A DNA stretch of 64,000 nt, from positions 24,809 through 88,808 of the forward strand of contig CAZBST010000009.1 in NCBI GenBank assembly GCA_964494805.1. The letters are read 5' to 3'. How positions within the stretch are numbered: position 1 is the first letter of the stretch; each line of letters starts with the position of its first letter. The notes beneath the pieces are model-generated. The model was given only the letters and a program-made list of their open reading frames with translations. It was not told the DNA's origin and ran no database searches. The DNA comes from CAIYOL01 sp964494805. GTDB lineage: Bacteria > Planctomycetota > Phycisphaerae > Sedimentisphaerales > Anaerobacaceae. Shown here in pieces: positions 26,130 through 34,905 of the stretch. Made by a program: the position numbers and the translations under genes.

Positions 26130-26786
26130 ATGTTATTTGGGAAAAAAACTATAAACTCGATACAAGCCAGATTTGATTTTGATAAAAGACGGCGAATTAC
26201 TAAGATCGTAGTTATCGATGATGACCCAACTAGTTATGAGCCATTTGAGCCACTTCGTGATGAGGGTTATATAATTGATTATTGGGAAAAAATAAGAGAG
26301 CTCGGTAAGTTAGAACGTGGCGAATATGATATCATTATCCTAGATATAAAAGGTGTTGGCCAAGAATGGTCCCCAGAGGAAGGTTTTGGCATCATGGATC
26401 TCCTTAAATCCAGAAATCCATTGCAAATTATTATAGCTTATAGTGGAGAGACCTTTGACCTTGGGAAAAAGAAATTTTTTCGAATGGCTGATGATATGAT
26501 ACCAAAGGCCACGATTACCCCAGCAATATGTAAGAGAGTAATCGATAATCTCATTGAGACAAAACTCTCGCCGAAACCAATATGGGATTCAATAAAAAAA
26601 CTTCTTTCCGAGCATGGTGTATCTAATCGCAAGATGGCTCAAATCGAACATAATGTAGTGCAAATACTTGAGCACTCACCAAATCAATTAAAAATTGAGG
26701 AGGTTCTTAAGAACGTAGTTAAAGATGAGCAATTATGGTCCTCCATTATTTTAATGGTATTTAAATTAGTTTTGTCTGTATCATGA
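26130..26786 (+). CDS. Receiver-domain protein without DNA-binding domain
   Basis: A 218-residue protein starting at the ATG preceded by GAGGAG (spacing seven); an earlier in-frame start at 26088 lacks this signal. Residues ~24-145 form a CheY-like receiver with IVVIDDDP (D30-D32), phosphoacceptor D72 (YDIIILDIKG), S105 (IIAYSG) and K126 (MIPKA), so it can probably be phosphorylated. The remaining ~70 residues are helical, end hydrophobic (WSSIILMVFKLVLSVS) and have no helix-turn-helix. It overlaps the kinase start in ATGA. It probably relays a signal from the kinase to a protein target, perhaps the HEPN protein. Confidence 0.75.
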   Translation: MLFGKKTINSIQARFDFDKRRRITKIVVIDDDPTSYEPFEPLRDEGYIIDYWEKIRELGKLERGEYDIIILDIKGVGQEWSPEEGFGIMDLLKSRNPLQIIIAYSGETFDLGKKKFFRMADDMIPKATITPAICKRVIDNLIETKLSPKPIWDSIKKLLSEHGVSNRKMAQIEHNVVQILEHSPNQLKIEEVLKNVVKDEQLWSSIILMVFKLVLSVS

Positions 26787-27898
26787 CAACACCCATTGCA
26801 CCAGCAAATTCTGATATCCCCCTGGAACTTATCTTTGCAAGATTAAGTTGTCCTTTTCCACGAGTTAGCATAACAGGAGACCTATCAGATGGTTTAATCA
26901 TATCGCAACCCAAAATATGTTTGAAATGCACAATGCGCGAATGCAAAGGTTTCCATGTTGCGGAGCCTTCCTTAGGTTTATTTCATAAAATATGCCCTCG
27001 AGGCTTGTCTATCTTAGTGTTTAGCTTTCCTTTTGGACGAGTAGTAGCAAATGGTATTATAGAAAACTTTTTGAATACAGAGTGTAAATCTCACTTTAAG
27101 AAAAAGCTTCGCAGCCAAAAGATTAACTTCGAAAAAGCTAAGGCTTGGTGTGATAGTATTATGTCTCTTGATAAACTTGTTGGTCCAATTTTAGAAACAC
27201 GAGTTAATGAAAGCATACAGAGTCTTCATGACATTGGAACAGCTGTTCAATTAGTTCAAGCAAGAGCGAATAAGATAATTCAAAAACATCCTGGTAAGAC
27301 TGATGAAGAAAAAATAGAATATGCCGACCCTGATCTTAAAGCTTTATTTAAGTCAGTTATGCTTTTAACTAGACATCTTGATATGTCATCAATTATTGCA
27401 AATCCTGAAGCAGCAAGCTTTGGTCAAAAACACCCAATGCCTGTTTATAAAGTTTTTGATTTGTTGTGCAGGTTATATCAAGAAATCGCACATGTTAGGA
27501 ACAAGCATATTGAACTTAATGGAATTTCACATAAAAAACCTCGTGCGTATAATTCATTTGAAACTTTAGCGCTTGTACTTATCGATAATGCAGTTAAGTA
27601 TTGCGATGGCGGATCTTCTTTGACCATTCAGATAAATGATGTTAAAGATGGCGTTAAAGTAGTCGTAGAAAATCCAGGTCTTTTAGTTCCCATAGAATAC
27701 CAAGGTCGTATTTTCGACAAAGGATTTCGCACACCACAAGCAAAACATCAACACGCAGCAGGTAGAGGCCTGGGCCTTTATATAGCTAAGACAATAGCTA
27801 AAGCCCATGGTTTTGTTGTTCAATATATAGCTCTCCGTGGTGGCACATCAGATAGTAAAAAGGGAATTAATAGTTTCCGTTTTACGATACCAGATTAG
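26783..27898 (+). CDS. Soluble histidine kinase with Cys-rich N-terminus
   Basis: A 371-residue protein whose ATG overlaps the receiver stop by four bases. Residues 40-75 hold a Cys cluster, ICLKCTMRECKGFH and later HKICPRG (C46, C49, C54, C71), suited to a metal or Fe-S site. Residues ~140-200 are helical with SLHDIG (H149), a likely phosphoacceptor. The ATPase part shows ALVLIDNAVKYCDGG (N box), IFDKGFRT (F box) and AAGRGLGLYIAKTIAKAHG (G2 box). There are no membrane segments, so it senses something cytoplasmic, possibly redox or phage-related. Partner of the receiver by overlap. Confidence 0.8.
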   Translation: MTTPIAPANSDIPLELIFARLSCPFPRVSITGDLSDGLIISQPKICLKCTMRECKGFHVAEPSLGLFHKICPRGLSILVFSFPFGRVVANGIIENFLNTECKSHFKKKLRSQKINFEKAKAWCDSIMSLDKLVGPILETRVNESIQSLHDIGTAVQLVQARANKIIQKHPGKTDEEKIEYADPDLKALFKSVMLLTRHLDMSSIIANPEAASFGQKHPMPVYKVFDLLCRLYQEIAHVRNKHIELNGISHKKPRAYNSFETLALVLIDNAVKYCDGGSSLTIQINDVKDGVKVVVENPGLLVPIEYQGRIFDKGFRTPQAKHQHAAGRGLGLYIAKTIAKAHGFVVQYIALRGGTSDSKKGINSFRFTIPD

Positions 27899-28033
27899 CT
27901 GTTGCGTCCTCCAGTTCGGCCATCTTTTCTATTTACTTCGTCCTGCGGACTGCGTAATACTAATGTTCCTCATTGCGGCTTCCGGAAACAACAGCAATTA
28001 AATCGGCCTCCGGCAGCACCAGCAATTTTTTTC

Positions 28034-28191
28034 TTTACTTTCCTCCGAAATTTGGTATAATACCCGCCAGTTTGCCAGAAGGTAAACGCATTTCGCCCAG
28101 CAGGGCTATGGTCTCAGGTTCAGCGGAAACCGGGTCAGAAACGACTTAATAGTTTACTTGTAGCCGAGTTTACCTCGCTGTTTATACAGCG
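28034..28191 (+). ncRNA. Possible structured RNA with its own promoter
   Basis: A good promoter is visible: TTTACT (28034-28039), a 16-base spacer, and TATAAT (28056-28061). The following ~120 bases can fold: GGTAAAC (28081-28087) pairs with GTTTACC (near 28168-28174), enclosing GGCTA/TAGCC, and a hairpin CGCTGT-TTAT-ACAGCG closes at 28176-28191. No convincing reading frame is present, and I do not recognise an RNA family. The upstream part (27899-28033) shows nothing else. Confidence 0.4.
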
Positions 28192-28230
28192 TATGTAACC
28201 CCCAACGAAGACTTTCTGCGCAGAAAGGAG

Positions 28231-28395
28231 TATCAATCAAAATGAACAAAAAATGTAAAACGAACCCAATTTCTGAGAACGCAGAATCGAACTTAATTTG
28301 CTATTTGACAAGTAAATACGGCAATAATCCGAACATCCCTGCGATGCAGAAACGAACCCAAACGAACCCAATTTTATCCGCCCGTGTGGCGGATA
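28231..28395 (+). repeat. Dispersed AACGAACCC element, copy B
   Basis: TATCAATCAAAATGAACAAA is followed by AAAACGAACCCAATTT (28257) and, 93 bases on, AAACGAACCCAAACGAACCC (28350). It has the same order and spacing as copy A (1879-2046). A perfect palindrome CTTTCTGCGCAGAAAG (28212-28227) lies just before it. The frame through it runs into the tRNA gene and is not a credible protein. Confidence 0.6.
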
Positions 28396-28478
28396 AAATT
28401 TCCCTGAGTGTTGCGCAGAGCCAAAGAAAACGTTTTATGTTGACATTCCCGGGAAACTTTTTAAAGTATCACGGATTA

Positions 28479-28551
28479 GGGAGTGTAGCTCAGCTGGTAG
28501 AGCAACGCACTTTTAATGCGTAGGTCCTGGGTTCGAATCCCAGCACTCTCA
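28479..28551 (+). tRNA. tRNA-Lys (TTT)
   Basis: Full cloverleaf: acceptor GGGAGTG/CACTCTC with one G-T pair, D arm GCTC/GAGC, anticodon stem ACGCA/TGCGT with loop CTTTTAA (anticodon TTT), T arm CTGGG-TTCGAAT-CCCAG and discriminator A. CCA is not encoded. Its last three bases overlap the stop codon of the gene on the other strand. Confidence 0.97.
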
Positions 28552-29136
28552 TTGTTTACTGCCCGTGGCAGTCCTTTCCGCCAGGCTCTTCAGTGCCTCG
28601 CACTGAATATCCTTGCCGTAGAGATTGCCCTTATTTATAGCATATTCCTTAAGAGCCTTGCTGTCGGCCTGATTGAGTTCGCCCCTCCGCAGAAGCTCTT
28701 TAAAGTTGAGCTTGCGCATAGTTACATCTTTTTCATCGCTGCCGTCATTGGTATTCTCAACGACTTTCAGCAGGAAATCCAGCCCTAATAGTTCCATACC
28801 GCTTTGCAAATCTTTCTCTCTTTTTTGGGATAAGTCTTGCGACTTCGCTTGCGCTACGCCGGACAGGTTGAAAGTTTTGCCAGCAGGTACTGCAAGGTGA
28901 GCTTGGCCATGCCTTACGGCAGATGGCTTGGCCCATTTCTGCTGAGACTGGGGCGGGTCTTCCTCCTTGGACTTATTTGCCTTTGCCCTGGCGAGGCTGA
29001 AGATGCCAAGGAAAACCGCCAGGATAACGATGACCAGCATTTGCACCCAGATGGTATCATCCTCCCCGCTGTTACGAGCAGCCAGTAACGTAAGCCATCC
29101 CCAAATGGAGATTATTTGTGTTAAAAGACCGTTCAT
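28549..29136 (-). CDS. Small membrane protein, paralogue of the next gene
   Basis: About 195 residues from the ATG at 29136; an in-frame TTG at 29193 would add 19 residues. One membrane helix (about 28-48, WVQMLVIVILAVFLGIFSLA) is followed by a charged linker. The C-terminal ~90 residues (REKDLQSGMELLGLDFLLKV...VTMRKLNFKELLRRG...LYGKDIQCEAL) closely match the protein at 29232-29648. I know no family for this domain. It ends within the last three bases of tRNA-Lys. Possibly a pair of related membrane-bound and soluble proteins. Confidence 0.6.
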   Translation of the reverse strand: MNGLLTQIISIWGWLTLLAARNSGEDDTIWVQMLVIVILAVFLGIFSLARAKANKSKEEDPPQSQQKWAKPSAVRHGQAHLAVPAGKTFNLSGVAQAKSQDLSQKREKDLQSGMELLGLDFLLKVVENTNDGSDEKDVTMRKLNFKELLRRGELNQADSKALKEYAINKGNLYGKDIQCEALKSLAERTATGSKQ

Positions 29137-29231
29137 ATTCTGCTGCAGACCACAGTATATGATATGCAAGTCCGCTCCGCCGTAAACGGACAAGACACCG
29201 GCATAATCAGGACGCTGCTGAACTTTCCTGT

Positions 29232-29648
29232 TTAGCTGCCATGTTTACTTTTGCGTGCGGTTCTTCCCGTCAGGACTTTCATCGCCTCGCACTGGATAAC
29301 CTTACCGTAAAGTACGCCCTCGTTCATCGCGTACACCTTAAGCGCGTTACTGTCAATGGTGTCCTGCTGCTCCCTTCGCAGGAGCTCGTCAAAAGTGAGC
29401 CGCCGCATTGTCACATCGTTCTTATCATTGCCTTCGGTATTTTCAACAATGCTTAACAGGAAATCCAAATCTAATATTTCCATACCGACGGCCAAATCTT
29501 TTTCTCTACTCCTGCCCAGCCCGCTTTTCACATTCTCCTCGCTGGAAATATCGGAAGGTGCTTTGCCCGATGGATGCACCTCAACAACTTTACCTGCTGC
29601 CATATCTTTCACCTCGCTTTTCTTTTCTCTTATAGTGTTCCAAGCCAT
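29232..29648 (-). CDS. Small soluble protein sharing a domain with its neighbour
   Basis: A 138-residue charged protein with no membrane segment. Residues ~45-130 (REKDLAVGMEILDLDFLLSI, VTMRRLTFDELLRRE, LYGKVIQCEAMKVLTGRTA) are about 60% identical to the C-terminal domain of the following gene. A GGAGG ribosome site lies 11 bases before the ATG; M16 is an alternative start. The repeated order of motifs shows tandem duplication with loss or gain of the membrane part. No function can be given. Confidence 0.65.
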   Translation of the reverse strand: MAWNTIREKKSEVKDMAAGKVVEVHPSGKAPSDISSEENVKSGLGRSREKDLAVGMEILDLDFLLSIVENTEGNDKNDVTMRRLTFDELLRREQQDTIDSNALKVYAMNEGVLYGKVIQCEAMKVLTGRTARKSKHGS

Positions 29649-29820
29649 TTTTTAAAATACCTCCAATCTCAACAAATGCCTAAGTGCCCGAAAAACAATT
29701 CGATTATATACTCGTTTTGCCTGCCAGTCAAGGAATTGCAGGATTTCCTCAACTAAGCAATCGGCCGCCCTTGCGGGTCAGTGGGTTAGTTTAGCGGTTG
29801 CATTGATTCAATACAAGTGC

Positions 29821-29857
29821 AATAAAAAAGAACCGGCTGGTGATTCCATCACCAGCC
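29821..29857 (-). terminator. Rho-independent terminator after the DUF362 gene
   Basis: GGCTGGTGAT (29835-29844) and ATCACCAGCC (29848-29857) form a ten-base perfect stem with a three-base loop. On the minus strand it is followed by GGTTCTTTTTTATTG. It lies 38 bases after the stop at 29895. Confidence 0.85.
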
Positions 29858-29894
29858 AGCTTATTTCGAGTTTTGCCCTGTGCAATGCGCTTGC

Positions 29895-31742
29895 TTAGTT
29901 GAGCCAGTTGTCGCAGAATACAGCAAGGTCAAGCTCGTCAATTATGCCGTCGCTGGGCATCGAAATATCACAGTCGGCGTTCCAGTTGGCATCCCCGGGC
30001 TCACTGAGCCAAGCGGCAGCGAGGATGGCAAAGTCTTTAAAATCCACGTTGCCGTTGTCATCGAAGTCTCCGATTCGCTCCGGCCTGGTTACAAGCTCGA
30101 TTCCATTGCCTGTGCCGAGGTTTCGGCTGTATTGTTTGTTGGTTGCATTATTCCAGTGCTCGTGGACGCCCAAACTTTCGGTCAGACCACCATCATGGTT
30201 CGGGTCATAATTGGTGCCTGACGGCGGATTGGGAACCAGTGCCGCTTCGGAGAGATAGTCATCTGCACCAGAGTAGTGTGGGTACGAATACTCGGGATAA
30301 GGGTCGTTGGTGGGAGTATGGCTTCCGTCCAGCTCGGCGTACAGGAAATCATCGGCGACCGAATCGATTGCAACCGGGTCCTGCGAAAGGAATATGCTGG
30401 ACGGCCAGTCGTGGTTAAACGGCACCATCAAGTATCGGATTGGCATGGAATCCCAGCTTTGACCGCCGTAGAGACCGTCGATTAAGCACAACATTGTTTT
30501 ACCGCCTAATTTTGGATGTCCCAGCAGGTCAACAATTGCCCTGTAGTGTCCCACCCCGGGCGTTCCCGTTGCCCTCGTCCAGTGCATATCATAATAACCG
30601 TAGGTGTTCGGGTTCCTTCTCAAAGAACCAAAGTTGTTTTTACCGCAAACCGTTATTCCGCCGTCGTTGTGACTTTTAAGAATAGCGAAGTTTATGAAGT
30701 AATCTGCTTGAGAGAAGTGTGTTGGGATATAGTCCTGAGTTTTGCCTATCACGCGAGAGGTAATCGGGTCGCTCCAGTAAAAGGGTGCATTGGTATCGAG
30801 AGTAACAATGGTTCTCCCAGAGCCGGTGTAACCACCGCTTGTTAAATAAACGACCCCTGGACAATTCGGTTCCACCATATTGAACCAGTAGTTGGGCATA
30901 ACCCTGCCGGGGTCGCCTATGCTTATATTGCCGGGGCTGACGCCCGCGGCATCCGTCAGTTGTTTCAGAAGAGCTATCGCAAGCTGGGGCGAGTTGTCTA
31001 TACGGTCAAGATATGAGTTTTTCTCCATCGAGACAGGGTCATTGCTCAGTACCCAATTGATTTTTATCGCGATTTTTTCACCAGCCGTATAGCCGACGTC
31101 ACCTTTGCCCTTACTCTGATTGAAGTCTCTAAATATAGCGTCCCAAGCAGCATAATCGGATGTTTCACCAGTCAGCGCCCTAAGAGCCTTTGAGAGCATT
31201 TCAGTAACAACCTGCTGGTCAGTGCAGTCGCTGTCATACCAGTATGGCAAATATGGATAAGTGGTGACGCCAGGCCAGCTTGTAGCGTTGGGATCGTGAA
31301 TCCAGGCGACCCGACCTGGATTAATGCCTTTTGCCACGCCTTCGGGGCTGTTGGCGACACGAGGCTCGTTGGCGTAAACAGGTTTATCATCCGTGCTGCT
31401 TGAAGCCATCCAGATAAAACCGACACTCGCAACGATGCAAATTGCCGCCAAAACATAGCGTGCCTGCGCAAGCGAGCGTTTTGCCTTGCGGTATGCTGCA
31501 ACTGAGCCGGCCAGACCCAGCAGCCAAACTATAAAACCCGACGCTAATGGAAAGGCCACCCGCTGGCAGGGATATGTTGCCCGCGAGGGCTTAGGGATTA
31601 CCCGTATCAAAAACCAGATTAGCGCCAGTAATCCCGTAATCGGAAATAACCACCTCAGCCAGCGGAATGTGCTTTTTGGCTCGATGGGCTTACCCGTTTT
31701 CGGACAAACTAAGGGAGTGCGTTTCTTGTGTGAAAATAGCAT
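29895..31742 (-). CDS. DUF362-domain protein with membrane anchor and dockerin-like end
   Basis: A 615-residue protein from the ATG at 31742, chosen because AGGAGG lies ten bases upstream. Three hydrophobic helices occupy residues ~25-125. The middle (about 190-500) matches DUF362: AIKINWVLSND, FINFAILKSHNDGGITVCGK, NNFGS and the late CLIDGLYGG and QDPVAIDSVADDF. The C-terminus carries two dockerin-like loops, DFDDNGNVDFKDFAILAAAW and DELDLAVFCDNWLN. DUF362 proteins are often iron-sulfur or redox related, but no ferredoxin cysteines are seen here. Probably exposed at the cell surface. Confidence 0.8.
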   Translation of the reverse strand: MLFSHKKRTPLVCPKTGKPIEPKSTFRWLRWLFPITGLLALIWFLIRVIPKPSRATYPCQRVAFPLASGFIVWLLGLAGSVAAYRKAKRSLAQARYVLAAICIVASVGFIWMASSSTDDKPVYANEPRVANSPEGVAKGINPGRVAWIHDPNATSWPGVTTYPYLPYWYDSDCTDQQVVTEMLSKALRALTGETSDYAAWDAIFRDFNQSKGKGDVGYTAGEKIAIKINWVLSNDPVSMEKNSYLDRIDNSPQLAIALLKQLTDAAGVSPGNISIGDPGRVMPNYWFNMVEPNCPGVVYLTSGGYTGSGRTIVTLDTNAPFYWSDPITSRVIGKTQDYIPTHFSQADYFINFAILKSHNDGGITVCGKNNFGSLRRNPNTYGYYDMHWTRATGTPGVGHYRAIVDLLGHPKLGGKTMLCLIDGLYGGQSWDSMPIRYLMVPFNHDWPSSIFLSQDPVAIDSVADDFLYAELDGSHTPTNDPYPEYSYPHYSGADDYLSEAALVPNPPSGTNYDPNHDGGLTESLGVHEHWNNATNKQYSRNLGTGNGIELVTRPERIGDFDDNGNVDFKDFAILAAAWLSEPGDANWNADCDISMPSDGIIDELDLAVFCDNWLN

Positions 31743-32043
31743 CTTTTTACAACCTCCTAAGTCTTTGACCATCTGCTTCGGTCAAGTTTGCCATCCTCCG
31801 CGATGCAGCAGAAACAACGCGGATTCCCCCATCCGCAAATTGTCACGTAAATACAAGTATATCAGTATTTCTATAAGATGTCAACCCTATATACCCTATA
31901 TCGTTGGATACCTTGCAAAACCATTTTCCCAAGAGAGTTTATTTTATTGCAAAGGAGCAGAACTACATTAAAATAAACTTCATATTCGGATATAAGGTTT
32001 CACATATAGAACAATATCTTGCACCTATATTATGGATTAAATT

Positions 32044-33225
32044 ATGACAAGGAAAACCATAGTTTTTGTTTTAAGTGTTTCAGTTTTACTTGCAGGCAGG
32101 TCTGTGCTGCCGGCTGATGGCGAGAAGACTGCAGCAAACATAAAAACATCAATTAAAAAAATCGTTGTGACCAACCCCATCGAGGTATCTCGCGATAATG
32201 AGACAGTCAGTTTAAACTGGAAGAAAATCGAAAAGATAGAGCCAAACCTGACAAAAGATAATGTAGCTATCTATGATTTTAAGGCAAAGCGTTTTATAGT
32301 CACGCAGATTGTCGAAGACGGCAACAAAACAGAACTGCTGTTCCAGACAAGTCTTGCGCCAAACGAGAAGAAGGCTTTCCAAATTACCAAACAACCGGAA
32401 GAAACGAATAAACCTGTTTCTGAGATTACGACTTACTGCCGGTTTGTGCCAGAACGGTATGATGACTTTGCCTGGGAAAATGACAAAGTGGCCTTCCGTA
32501 TGTACGGACCGGCTCTCGAATGGGAAACCATAACCTGCGGGATTGACGCCTGGGTAAAATGTGTATCGGAGCCGGTTGTTGACAAGTTCTACAAGGAAAA
32601 GGACTACCATAAAAACTACGGGCAAGGCGGAGATTTTTATAAGGTCGGCAATACGCTCGGCTGCGGCGGAATGGCCCCGCTGGCAGACGGCAAGGTTGTA
32701 TTGCCTCGCAACTTCACCCGGTGGAAGGTGATTGCGAACGGCCCTATTCGTTCCATTTTTGAATTAACTTACAAACCGTGGCAGGTCGGAGAAAAGACCG
32801 TCAGCGAAACCAAGCGAATCTCTATCGATTTGGGCAGCAACTTAAACCGGATCGAATGTCTCTATAACTGCCCGGATACGAAGCATCTGACCGTCGCTGC
32901 CGGGATTATTCTTCGCCAGAGCAGCGACCGGAAATTCACCGATGCGGCAAACAATACAATCGCTTATTGGCTCCCAGCTGATGGAAACTATGGAATGATT
33001 GGTTGTGGAATTGTGTTTGGCGCGGATGCAAAAACAAAAGTGATGGAGGCAGATGATCACCTGTTATTAGCTGTTGACCATTCCTGCCAAACACCCGCCG
33101 TTTATTATTCCGGTTCCTGTTGGAATAAAAACAAAGAGTTCGGAACATTTGAAAAGTGGCAGCAATATCTGATAAATTTTAAGAAGCGCATTGATAATCC
33201 GATTCAGATACAAATCCAGGACTAA
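32044..33225 (+). CDS. DUF4861 family secreted protein of uronate catabolism
   Basis: A 393-residue protein with a signal peptide (about 1-25). The strong family stretch RFVPERYDDFAWENDKVAFR continues with MYGPALEW, GIDAWVKC, YHKNYGQGGDFYKVG and LGCGG. DUF4861 genes are often found in clusters for pectin or other uronic-acid polymers, and here kduI, kduD and an aldolase follow at 26, 15 and 46 bases. Its activity (perhaps a periplasmic hydrolase acting on unsaturated oligouronides) is not shown by the sequence. Confidence 0.85.
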   Translation: MTRKTIVFVLSVSVLLAGRSVLPADGEKTAANIKTSIKKIVVTNPIEVSRDNETVSLNWKKIEKIEPNLTKDNVAIYDFKAKRFIVTQIVEDGNKTELLFQTSLAPNEKKAFQITKQPEETNKPVSEITTYCRFVPERYDDFAWENDKVAFRMYGPALEWETITCGIDAWVKCVSEPVVDKFYKEKDYHKNYGQGGDFYKVGNTLGCGGMAPLADGKVVLPRNFTRWKVIANGPIRSIFELTYKPWQVGEKTVSETKRISIDLGSNLNRIECLYNCPDTKHLTVAAGIILRQSSDRKFTDAANNTIAYWLPADGNYGMIGCGIVFGADAKTKVMEADDHLLLAVDHSCQTPAVYYSGSCWNKNKEFGTFEKWQQYLINFKKRIDNPIQIQIQD

Positions 33226-33251
33226 TCACAATCTGTTTGGAGAGAAGTTTA

Positions 33252-34082
33252 ATGAAAGTCAGATATTTACCCGACCCGGCTCATTTTTGCAGAATGACAA
33301 CCGAGGAAATACGTGAAAATTTTCTGATTGAGTCGTTATTTAAGCCTGATTCGATTGAGATGGTCTATTCTGAGGCGGACCGTGCAATTGCAGGTTCTGC
33401 GGTTCCCGTCAACCAAACATTGGAATTAGCATCTGCGGAAGAACTGCGAGCAGACTACTTCTGCCAGCGTCGTGAACTCGGAGTTCTGAACATCGGTCGG
33501 GCCGGAACAATCACTGTAGATGGTCAAAAATATAAAATGGCTAATTTGGATTGTCTCTACATCGGTCGTGGCTCAAAAAAAATTCTATTTACAAGTGATG
33601 ATTCAGCTCACCCTGCTCAATTTTATTTGCTCAGCTACCCGGCTCACAAGGAATACCCTACGTCGCATATTCAGCTTAAACAAGCCAGTCCTGTACATCT
33701 GGGCTCGGTGGAGGAATCCAACAAGCGAACGATTTATAAATACATTCACCCCGAAGGCGTCAAAAGCTGTCAGTTGGTGATGGGATTTACTGTTCTCGAG
33801 GCCGGCTGCGTCTGGAATACAATGCCGGCTCACACTCACGAACGCCGGACAGAGGTTTATATGTACTTTAATATGCCAGAAAAAGCGCGTGTGTTCCATT
33901 TTATGGGAAAACCCGGGGAAACCCGCCATATTGTCGTTGCCCAGAGGCAGGCGGTTATCTCACCAAGTTGGTCGATTCACTCCGGCGTGGGCACCTCAGC
34001 TTATACTTTCTGCTGGGGTATGGGTGGCGAAAACCAGGATTTTGATGATATGGACCATTTAATTGTTGAAGATATTCACTGA
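33252..34082 (+). CDS. kduI: 5-dehydro-4-deoxy-D-glucuronate isomerase
   Basis: A 276-residue double cupin. It converts 5-keto-4-deoxyuronate, released by lyases from pectin, into 3-deoxy-D-glycerol-2,5-hexodiulosonate. Zinc-site motifs are visible: CVWNTMPAHTHERRTEVYMY with two His and a Glu, and a His in PSWSIHSGVG near the end. The ATG at 33252 has GGAGAG before it; an in-frame TTG at 33237 overlaps that site and is rejected. Second gene of the uronate operon. Confidence 0.95.
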   Translation: MKVRYLPDPAHFCRMTTEEIRENFLIESLFKPDSIEMVYSEADRAIAGSAVPVNQTLELASAEELRADYFCQRRELGVLNIGRAGTITVDGQKYKMANLDCLYIGRGSKKILFTSDDSAHPAQFYLLSYPAHKEYPTSHIQLKQASPVHLGSVEESNKRTIYKYIHPEGVKSCQLVMGFTVLEAGCVWNTMPAHTHERRTEVYMYFNMPEKARVFHFMGKPGETRHIVVAQRQAVISPSWSIHSGVGTSAYTFCWGMGGENQDFDDMDHLIVEDIH

Positions 34083-34097
34083 CGGAAAGGCAAGTTT

Positions 34098-34859
34098 ATG
34101 ATTTTGGACCAATTTAAATTAGATGGTAAAGTCGCCATTGTTACAGGCTCATCTCGCGGTCTGGGGCAGGCTATGGCCGTCGGCCTTGCCGAAGCCGGAG
34201 CAGAAATTGCTCTGGTAGATATACTGGATATGTCAGATTCTAAAAAGCAAATTGAAAAGCTGGGACGACAATGCATCACTATACCAGCAGATTTGAGTAA
34301 AAAGGGCCGCGTCGACGAAATCGTCAGCGCCACTGTCCGGCAGCTCGGCGGAATTGATATTTTATTTAACAATGCCGGGATTATACGTCGGGCTCCATTT
34401 ACAGAATTTACGGAAAAAGACTGGGACGATGTGATTGATATTAATCTTAGCAGTGTGTTTTTCCTCAGTCAGGCCGTCGCCAAAGTTATGATAGAACAGG
34501 GTCGTGGTGGAAAGATTATCAACACCGCATCCCTGCTTAGCTTTCAGGGCGGTATTTTGGTGCCCTCATACACGGCATCCAAAAGTGGTGTTATGGGGCT
34601 GACACGCTTAATGGCCTGCGAGTTAGCCAAATACAAAATCAACGTCAATGCTATTGCTCCGGGATATATGGCGACCGAAAATACCAGAGCCCTTCGTGAA
34701 GACGAGGAGCGGAACAAAGCTATCCTCTCACGTATTCCCGCTGGGCGATGGGGACAACCGGAAGACCTCAAAGGAATTGCAGTATTTCTGGCATCTGCCG
34801 CATCGGATTATATGAATGGCTTCACGGTCGCTGTTGATGGAGGTTGGCTGGCTAGATAA
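34098..34859 (+). CDS. kduD: 2-dehydro-3-deoxy-D-gluconate 5-dehydrogenase (SDR)
   Basis: A 253-residue short-chain dehydrogenase. It has GSSRGLGQA near 18 (cofactor loop), DILDMSD (NAD-selecting Asp), NNAGIIRRAPF, the catalytic S-Y-x3-K as S142ish with VPSYTASKSGV, and the PGYMATENT loop. It reduces the diketo-sugar made by KduI to 2-keto-3-deoxygluconate. GGAAAGG precedes the ATG by seven bases. It directly follows kduI. Confidence 0.93.
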   Translation: MILDQFKLDGKVAIVTGSSRGLGQAMAVGLAEAGAEIALVDILDMSDSKKQIEKLGRQCITIPADLSKKGRVDEIVSATVRQLGGIDILFNNAGIIRRAPFTEFTEKDWDDVIDINLSSVFFLSQAVAKVMIEQGRGGKIINTASLLSFQGGILVPSYTASKSGVMGLTRLMACELAKYKINVNAIAPGYMATENTRALREDEERNKAILSRIPAGRWGQPEDLKGIAVFLASAASDYMNGFTVAVDGGWLAR

Positions 34860-34905
34860 TTTCTCTTAAGGTTTTAGTTGGTGTTTATGTAAGTCAGGAG
34901 AGAAT

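Noticed and set aside
28242..28523. A 93-codon open frame upstream of and into tRNA-Lys
   Set aside because: It lies in the dispersed AACGAACCC repeat and ends inside the tRNA gene; the sequence is repeat-derived.
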